A model generated the notes under the pieces. That model had not been told where the DNA came from, made no database searches, and worked only from the letters and a program-made list of their open reading frames with translations. From Flammulina velutipes (taxonomy: Eukaryota; Basidiomycota; Agaricomycetes; Agaricales; Physalacriaceae), in contig CM022371.1 in NCBI GenBank assembly GCA_011800155.1, positions 992,001 through 1,056,000 of the forward strand: 64,000 bases of DNA, written 5' to 3'. Position 1 is the stretch's first letter, and each line of letters starts with the position of its first letter. This document shows, piece by piece, positions 57,708 to 64,000 of this stretch. The position numbers were made by a program, and so were the translations under genes.

Positions 57708-58547
57708 TCAAGACAGATATGCTTTCGTCCCAACGCGCTGCCTCAATTTCCCAACAGCCCGATGTAGTGCATACGCAGCCTCCGTATAATCAGGCCGACC
57801 CGCACCCCCTCGGTCCCGCAAAAGATACCCATAAACGTCCCTCGTCACCGCGGGAGCATGATACTCCACATCGTCGCCACAACACCCTTGTATCCCGCAA
57901 GCAGCATCCCAGCCGCGAGGTGAACAGACTCTTTCGGCAACGTCGCGTGTCCCGCCGCAGTCTGGCAGGCGGAGAGGAAGGCGAGTTCTGCAGAAGGGAG
58001 AGACTGTTGGATTATGTCGGAGAGCGTGAGTCGGGATGTGCCGGTGAGGAGCAGGGCGCTGTTTGTCGGGGTGCTGATGTCTTGGGCGAAATGGACGCAG
58101 ATGGCATGGCGCATCCGATCTAGGACGCTGCTGGGCGATGCGGATTGCTCCATTAGCTCAGAGTATGATTTCTCGTTATCCTTGAAGAGCGAGCGGATTG
58201 CCGCGACCTCTTCGTGAGTGGCCGGAATTGCGGCCTCGCCTTGAGGAGATGACACAGCTACTGCCGTGAGGTGGAACGGATGGTTTTCGTTACTAGGGTT
58301 TGCGGAATCGAAGAGAGAAGAGAGAGAGTGGGTATGTAGGACGAAACGACAAAATCATAGACTTTGGAACCTCACTCAGCCTTCGTGTAGTCCCCCGCAG
58401 CGTGGAGAGGAAGAAAGGCTAGAGGGCCAGTCGGACACCAAATCAACCTATCTTGAACATCGTCTGGTGGTAGCGCCATCGCCAGGATGTCAAATATAGG
58501 CCTGACAACTTTGTACCATAGCTCTCCCAGGATGCTTTCAAATTTTT
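57708..58547 (-). pseudogene. CHAT-domain protein fragment, broken
   Basis: C-terminal part of a basidiomycete CHAT (caspase-like) protein. Pieces in order on the minus strand: ESILGELWYKVVRPIFDILA, CPTGPLAFLPLHAAGDYTKA, SKVYDFVVSSYIPTLSSLFD, ATHEEVAAIRSLF, then ICVHFAQDISTPTNSALLL, AFLSACQTAAGHATLP, AGMLLAGYKGVVATMWSI and DVYGYLLRDRG. Lesions: an in-frame TGA after AGDYTKAE; loss of the residues after VHFA, so the catalytic His-Gly of the family motif (normally VHFACHG) is missing; and a frame change after ATMWSI, where the frame stops after MLPR while DVYGYLL continues one base off. The Cys motif SACQTA is kept. The N-terminal repeats usual in this family are not visible. It is a relic of a larger gene. 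Confidence 0.82.
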
Positions 58548-59117
58548 TCTTCGACGCTATCCTCGTCTTCGAAGCTAGCTAGCAGCGCAGCTCTAGGCAT
58601 TTTCGTCGAGCGGAACAAAAAGGTCCTGGGACATTGCAGAAGCGAGCGAAGCTCGTAATCGGTGAACATCAGAGATGCGGGATCGGAACATAGATTGTCT
58701 CTGAAGCGCTAGACAACAGGATGAGAGCGAGCGGGCTATTGTCGTTTGCAATGGTGCACCCGACCACACTTGGCCCAGTGGTTGTACTGAAGGCCCGGGA
58801 GAATGACTTACAACTGATATAGGAGAGAATAAACAGTAGTGTTGAAGGGCAACACAATATTGGCGAGTCGCAACGGTCTAACTGAGAAGACTACTACGGA
58901 ACATGGGTACTTATTCTGAGGTTAGTGCTTTGGGCCTTTGGCTGAATCATGGTTTGAATAATTTAGATTTCACTTCCGTGGCGTAGCCATGGGTAACTGC
59001 TAGTTGCCTTCAATTTGCGCGGGAAAAACAGCAAAGAGTGTTAAGTATCTTGTCTAAACGAAGAACGTGTCAATATCTAATCCATCTGCTGAGGGAGAGC
59101 CGTGATCTGCCATAAAC
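58548..59117. other. intergenic region with start of the duplicated flank
   Basis: No gene is visible. From about 59005 the sequence (CCTTCAATTTGCGCGGGAAA and following) matches 39370-39480, the 3' flank of the decayed deaminase copy. Confidence 0.5.
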
Positions 59118-60809
59118 TTATTTCTCATCTGAGCTACCCTATGAATGTTGTCTGCGAAGTGGCTCATCAGAAAAAATATTGGCGGCTTCTGAAAACCTTA
59201 CCTGACAAATCGGAGGTGTCACTATCATCGGACGGGATAGTGCTTTGAGATAACGATCTGGCGTGCTTGATAGCGCTGGATTCCAACTTCTCCTTGACAA
59301 TGGCAAGCAGCTTCACCCCTAGCCGACGACGGACCTCGGTGCTGCTACTAGCAGGGCACCGCCACCTCGCCAACTGACCATGAGACCCACGCGTATGATA
59401 GCCCGCACCCACATGAGCTGCCGTTGCAGCGAAATATTCTTGACACAAGCGACAGGAAAGCTTTGAGACGCCAACAAATTGGGTAGGCCGGTCCATCGCA
59501 TCTTTGAGGTGCTGAAGGATGATGCACTCACAATGGGCACCATACAATGTTTCAATATCGAACTCGTCAAGCACGCTCGCTTCGGTCGACGGGCCACGAA
59601 CACTGACTATTGAGTCATCAGAAGATTGAGACGACATTAGCACTGGCGACAACGTACCCGTGATTTCAACAAGTTTCTTGTTGGCTAACCTGCGTAAGTC
59701 TTTGGCTAGCTGCTTGTAGATCTTGTCAGCCATAGTTGTCTTGTCAATGGTAATGCCTCCATCAGTCGGTGTCCAATCCCAACCGGCAGCATTCAAGAGA
59801 GTATTGAACGACTCTCGGGTTATGGTGAACGATATCGAGTGTGAGGGATTCGCCAGAGGGTGAACGGTGGCGCGATGTTTGAAAAATTGAGACAAATGGG
59901 AAGAGTCGATGATTGCCACCACCCACCTGAAATGTGTTCGGGTGCTGACGATCTTGAGTAACCAACGCTTAACATCTGGAATATAACCGACGCGGCCTCC
60001 AGAAAATGTCAGTAAGAAGCAGATCAAGTAAGTATGATTGACGTACTGCGGAAAAAATCCTGCAAGGCTTCAAAATCTGGGGAACTCTTCCGAAGAATAA
60101 TTTCAAGAGATGTCGATGCGCTGCGGAATTTTTCAAGGTCAGAGTCCGACGGTTCGGTGGAGGTATTCGAGGCAGAATGCATGACAAAGACTAGAATGTA
60201 GATGTTTTCGATGTATGGGATAGACGTTGCCGTTTTCCCATCATAGGTGCTGTCATCATCCTGGTCATTCATAGCTTTCCCCGTGCAGAAGGCGAGGAAG
60301 CGCCCTACACCGCGTTTGAAACTGGCGTAGCGATCGACTTTGTGGATACGCCCTGCAACCTTCGGGAATGAATGGCGCAAGATGGAGAGCTCTAGCTGTC
60401 TGAGGAGCGACGGGATATGGCGCGTGTCGTCAGCAGCGATGTAAGGTAACGATTTGAGAGGTCCGATAGGGAGGGAAGTCGAAGGATTTTCCGTGATATT
60501 TTCTTGTTCACGAAGGGCACTATGGATCTCGAAGAGCTTGTCCATGATTCGCTGGAGGTGGGAGGTCACTTGGGGCTCGACATCCTTGTTCTCAGCGACG
60601 AAAATATCTACACCATCAGTCTTGAGATCCGCCCCAACGGCGACAACCTGGTTCCGTGGATTGCAGACGGCTAGATGTGCGAGGCTGTCGAGGAAGCGCG
60701 AAGCCGAGCTGAGCTTGACGGCATCGTGTTGGAGCCTGTTCTCGAAATCGTCAAGAGTGAACGCCACGAATGCGAGGTGATCAGGATTGTTAACATCGAT
60801 TGGGGACAT
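59118..60809 (-). CDS. OTT_1508-like deaminase-superfamily protein
   Basis: About 545 residues in three exons. The start is set at MSPIDVNNPDHLAFVAFTLD; a longer frame with an upstream ATG (60851) exists. The first exon ends DFEALQDFF at a GTACGT donor near 60046. The second starts RVGYIPDVKRWLLKIVSTRT and holds the C-terminal domain: YGAHCECIILQHL (HCE at 59527-59535), VGVSKLSCRLCQEYFAA with CxxC, and AGYHTRGSHGQLARW. An H-x-E followed by C-x2-C within an SK.C..C context is the zinc-site pattern of the fungal OTT_1508-like deaminase family. A last tiny exon gives DEK and TAA (59118-59120). Members are predicted nucleic-acid or nucleotide deaminases, suggested to act in conflict or immunity; substrate unknown. 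A decayed copy lies at 39380-39890. Confidence 0.8.
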
Positions 60810-61372
60810 AATGATGATGGGAAGAGGGAAACTGTCACCAAGCTGTGACACATGTGACTATATAAACTGGCCCGCGTGGTCTTCGTTCTAATTTACACTT
60901 CAAATCGGATTCCAGAGCAATATGCACAGCTGCAACTACGTGGCGTCTATGAAATCCCACGAGACTCGTGTCTCTGATGGATGGTGTCGCCCCGTCATAA
61001 GAATACCTAGACGTTCAGGATGGGAATATGACATCCGGGGAAAGCGTAAGATTCAAAGCCATTAATCGGGCAAATAAACGTTCGGATATTATAGCGGTAT
61101 ATGCAAAGCCTTCACTTCAGCTTGAATCCTAAAAAAAAAGGAGTACACAACATGTTCGAATCGTTCTGCTATCGTGTTTCCCTCTGCTACTTCTCACCGC
61201 TGTTCTGACTATTGTAATTGTACATTCGAAATACTTACACTATATCGAGCATTCCATGTTTAATGTTGACGCCACATAATCGCTAAGTCATAGAATGCCA
61301 AATTTCCGCGTGGGAAGAATTTGGAACCATGATGGTTGATCGATTTCCAGCGTTTTCCCTCTGAATTTTCTC
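60810..61372. other. intergenic region
   Basis: Promoter side of the deaminase gene; a TATATAA near 60860 on the plus strand also reads as a TATA-like string on the minus strand. No further gene seen. Confidence 0.45.
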
Positions 61373-61867
61373 ATGTCCTCCTCAGATGCTGCCTTTGTCG
61401 ATGACTTGAAGACACTCATCCACAAAGAATACAAGAGGAAGCTGCGGCACCTAAAGAGACGTCACGCAGAACGACCGTGGGCTCGTAAAAGCCACCTCCG
61501 ATACTTCGTGAGTAGACTCCAGTATTCCCGGAACCCTCCTCGCTAACTGCAATGCGAAGCCATGCGATCAATGTGTAGCGCTCGGGCGCCAATGCGAGTT
61601 GTACAGTTGGAACGACTCGGAAACGACATCTCACGGGTTGACTTTAATCGGCTGCTGGATGAGGTCCGCAAGGAGCATTCGGACGCGGTGCTACTGCTGG
61701 AAGTAATAAGGTATCCGGGTCGACTGCTGCTGCCACAAGGAATCGCATCGTCTGACGATAGATTTTATCACATCAGGCAGGAGCAGCGTGCCAGGCAAAG
61801 CGGCGGAAGGCGTTTTGTTGTAAATTTCGCCCAGCAGGACCATCAATTCTATTTCATTCAGCGCTAA
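61373..61867 (+). CDS. uncertain small gene, possibly frame-broken, with a half zinc-finger motif
   Basis: Exon 1 starts MSSSDAAFVDDLKTLIHKEY and is rich in Lys/Arg/His, ending SHLRYF at a GTGAGT donor (about 61508). After an AAG acceptor near 61560, one frame reads PCDQCVALGRQCELY, a C-x2-C-x6-C string as in half of a Zn(II)2Cys6 finger. A second frame, overlapping and continuing to 61867, reads LERLGNDISRVDFNRLLDEV and is helix-like to the end QDHQFYFIQR. The two cannot be joined without a further intron or a frameshift. It may be a broken regulator gene or a mis-read model. Confidence 0.35.
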
Positions 61868-61957
61868 TGGCGTGTCAATAATGCCATCGTATTCCTTGGT
61901 TTCAGGTGCTTACCGGTATAAGAATCGGTCAGCGATGACCCGCTTGTGTCGTTGCTT

Positions 61958-62557
61958 TCACCAAAGTGAACGGAGAATTCCAAAGCAAGTTGAGGGATAG
62001 TCGGATATTAATTCATAGGCGAAATCTGTAGGTCATAAGATAGATGCTAAACAAGTCCAAAAAGCCAGCCTCACCTTGGCCGTCGTATGCACGAGTATCT
62101 TCGGGAGCAAGGTAGACTGAACCCATCTCGACGTATTTCGCCGCCTCCTGGCGACAGACAGTGAAGACGAACAAATCAGGGGAAATAGGCCTAGTTTCTT
62201 GATCAGTGCACTGATATAAAGCAGAGTGCTATGGGTAACTCACAGCATGATATCAACGGTATCTACTTTCCAGTGGTCGAGTCCTTTGAATTGTGGCAAC
62301 GGGCCCGACTGTATAACCACATCATCTTCAATCTTGAGTTGGATGAAGAATTCGGCGTCGCGAGGGATGATTGGAAAGGAAGGATCAGCGTGTTTGATTA
62401 TGGCGTCTATGGCAAAGGATAAGTAAGTGAAATTTAAGTCGTGATCGTACGTACTTTTGAAGTGTACGATGTTGTTACGGGGACTACAATGACAAAGTTA
62501 GGGACGACACCACCAGTAGATGAAGGACCCTCACTGGAATAGGTCGCTTTCTGTCAT
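61958..62557 (-). CDS. small unknown protein in five exons
   Basis: The exons join cleanly into about 132 residues: MTESDLFH (exon 1 of 23 bases), PRNNIVHFK (exon 2 of 29 bases), then AIIKHADPSFPIIPRDAEFF with IQLKIEDDVVIQSGPLPQFK and DHWKVDTVDIML, then PISPDLFVFTVCRQEAAKYV and EMGSVYLAPEDTRAYDGQ, then DFAYELISDYPSTCFGILRS with TGA at 61958-61960. All introns have good donors (GTGAGG, GTACGT, GTGAGT, GTGAGG) and acceptors. It is soluble, without signal peptide, and looks beta-rich. No family recognised. The opposite strand also has a 60-codon frame, but only this strand gives a complete spliced reading. Confidence 0.65.
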
Positions 62558-62778
62558 GGTACGAATACTGGGACTTTGGCCATCAAATTGATTATGGGCG
62601 CTTCATTGTATATGTTTGGGCAGCCTTGCGACACCGTGCCATTGCGTATGAGTTGGTTAGCCGACGAGGAACAGTGGTTAAAGAATGGCGAATATCAATG
62701 TAAAGGTTAGAAGAAAAAGGCGTGACAATACGACTGTCACTGTAACGACTCCCTCTCACTCTCAATCTCTAACTCGAG

Positions 62779-63538
62779 ATGATGGACGTTGATTCCAGTG
62801 GTCCCTCTTCCAACATAGAGACATTTTTAGAAACAGAAATTAAGTAAGTGCGTATGTTCTCATATCTTTCCCAAGGATCTTCAAGCTAACAAACGTGTCA
62901 ATGTTTCAAGGGAATGGCACTTTCGTATGAGATCCATCTATTGAGGATATCTCCCGATTTACTGAGGTTATTACTTCAGACATATACTTCCGTCCTTCAT
63001 CCCAGACGGAACAACATGCTGCATTCCAGCTGCGCGACGCGATCATGAAGCTCGTCCGTGCGGGAGCGTTTGTGGCTGTTCCCCTCTTTCGCGTGAATAT
63101 GGAGGCTAGAGGGCCACATCCGATTGGGTCCTATGAAGTCTGGGTACCAAGCGAAACTTTTGGCGCCGTTTATGGGTGGTTATGCTTAAATAGAGGGCAG
63201 CTAAGGTATGTTCAAGTGTGGCGCGCATCTGATTCGGGTATTGACGATGTCTAAAAACAGCGTTCTGATACATCCAATAACCAATGAGCCGGTAAGAGTA
63301 CATTTTCTCTCATTGTGCGCGTTTACTAAGGGCATACCCAACAGAAAGCGTAAGTTCTTCTTCGCTATAGTATCATTGTTTAAAAGTTTGTAGTGACCAC
63401 GACGCGCGCAAATCATGGCTAGGTGATCCATGGCCTCTCGACTTGTCTTCGCTTCCAGTCTCAGAAGGCGAGGAAGGCTCGCATCCCAAGGGGCAGTATC
63501 CCAGTCTTCGTGAGTTCTTGTCGCTCCTTCGCGCGTGA
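62779..63538 (+). CDS. DOPA 4,5-dioxygenase-like extradiol dioxygenase, with a 5-base micro-exon
   Basis: Six exons give 161 residues: 62779-62843, 62911-62924, 62980-63205, 63261-63291, 63345-63349 and 63394-63538, in total 486 coding bases. It starts MMDVDSSGPSSNIETFLE. The splice at 62924/62980 creates the family motif EWHFHIYFRP, whose two His belong to the metal site. RGPHPIGSYEVWVP, LCLNRGQLSVLIHPIT and DHDARKSWLGDPWPLDLSSL follow, as in DOPA dioxygenases, including the HP and DH pieces of the active site. It ends SLREFLSLLRA, TGA 63536-63538. Such enzymes open L-DOPA and are known in fly agaric for betalain and muscaflavin pigments, but most fungal members have unknown substrates. Length is close to the usual size of the family. 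Confidence 0.85.
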
Positions 63539-63776
63539 CCATATAAGGATAACATGCATTCAGAATTGGGATACAATTCAGTATCCCCCTTAACACGAGA
63601 AGAACGCAAGATCATGGGCGTCAACGTCTCGCGTAAGCTGGCCAAAGAGTCGGAGGCTGCAAAACCGACGTGGTAGTTGTACAGTGGTGTTCGGAATGAG
63701 CGTTGAGGCCCGAGGGTAGACACGATTGAGAAAACAGTCATTGAAATGATGATCCAATTGTATAAACTGTTTGACA

Positions 63777-64000
63777 TCACCAAAACCATCGCCTCGCACT
63801 TGCAGTCGCGGTAGCGCTTGTCGTCCCCGCTCCATTCTTCTGAGCCCCTGCCAATCGGTTGACTTCTTCTTCCAACGCCTTCACCTTCTCCTCAGCTTCC
63901 CACATAAACTTTTCATGCGCTAATCGAACGCGCCAGAGTTCCAATCCGAGATATATAGCTGATCCGAGCAGGAGGATGGGTATTGTCGCTGGAAGAAGAG
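63777..64000 (-). CDS. C-terminal part of a membrane/coiled-coil protein, cut by the window edge
   Basis: The minus-strand frame is open from the right edge: ATIPILLLGSAIYLGLELWR is a membrane helix, followed by VRLAHEKFMWEAEEKVKALE and EEVNRLA (coiled coil), then a Gly/Thr/Ala-rich end ASARRWFW with TGA at 63777-63779. The frame looks coding, but the start lies outside the window and no family is recognised. It is probably a small tail-type membrane protein. Confidence 0.55.
   Translation of the reverse strand, partial: LLPATIPILLLGSAIYLGLELWRVRLAHEKFMWEAEEKVKALEEEVNRLAGAQKNGAGTTSATATASARRWFW

Overview
The window looks like nuclear DNA of a mushroom-forming basidiomycete (Agaricomycetes). 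The genes are dense and cut by many short GT-AG introns of about 45-70 bases. The housekeeping proteins are eukaryotic: DNA polymerase epsilon, PRP31, PEX11, dynein light chain. The accessory families are typical of agarics: DUF6534-type membrane proteins, F-box proteins, a fungal OTT_1508-like deaminase, a CHAT relic, a DOPA-dioxygenase-like enzyme and small secreted Cys-rich proteins. Exon structures below were read by eye from frame, splice consensus and family resemblance; no alignment or RNA evidence was available.

Layout. 0.8-3.3 kb holds a KRE6/SKN1 cell-wall glucan protein. 3.5-5.5 kb holds two tandem copies of an unknown small gene; the first is broken by a 708-bp long-TIR transposon with a perfect 9-bp target duplication. 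VFA1 and glutathione-dependent formaldehyde dehydrogenase follow (5.6-8.3 kb). POL2 (catalytic subunit of DNA polymerase epsilon) fills 8.9-16.1 kb on the minus strand. Its divergent promoter, shared with a DUF6534-type membrane protein, is almost entirely a 729-bp TIR element. From 20 to 39 kb are two relatives of a small secreted protein whose start codon is split by an intron, a small membrane protein, a Fic1/Inn1-like C2 protein, a tandem pair of intronless unknown genes, a third copy of the small unknown gene, a large RGG/Q-rich protein, and a zinc-finger F-box gene with a decayed tandem copy.

39-47 kb carries a decayed deaminase copy, PRP31, an F-box gene and an RCK/Srk1-type kinase. 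About 6 kb without convincing genes follows (47.4-53.4 kb). The last part holds a TVP38/DedA protein, a Tctex-type dynein light chain divergent from PEX11, a CHAT pseudogene, the intact OTT_1508-like deaminase, two unknown genes, and a DOPA-4,5-dioxygenase-like gene whose frame requires a 5-base micro-exon. A membrane/coiled-coil gene runs off the right edge.

The housekeeping genes act in separate processes (wall, replication, splicing, peroxisome, trafficking) and form no pathway. The accessory part is shaped by local duplication and decay: at least five families have one intact and one broken copy, and two near-perfect foldback transposons sit in or beside genes.
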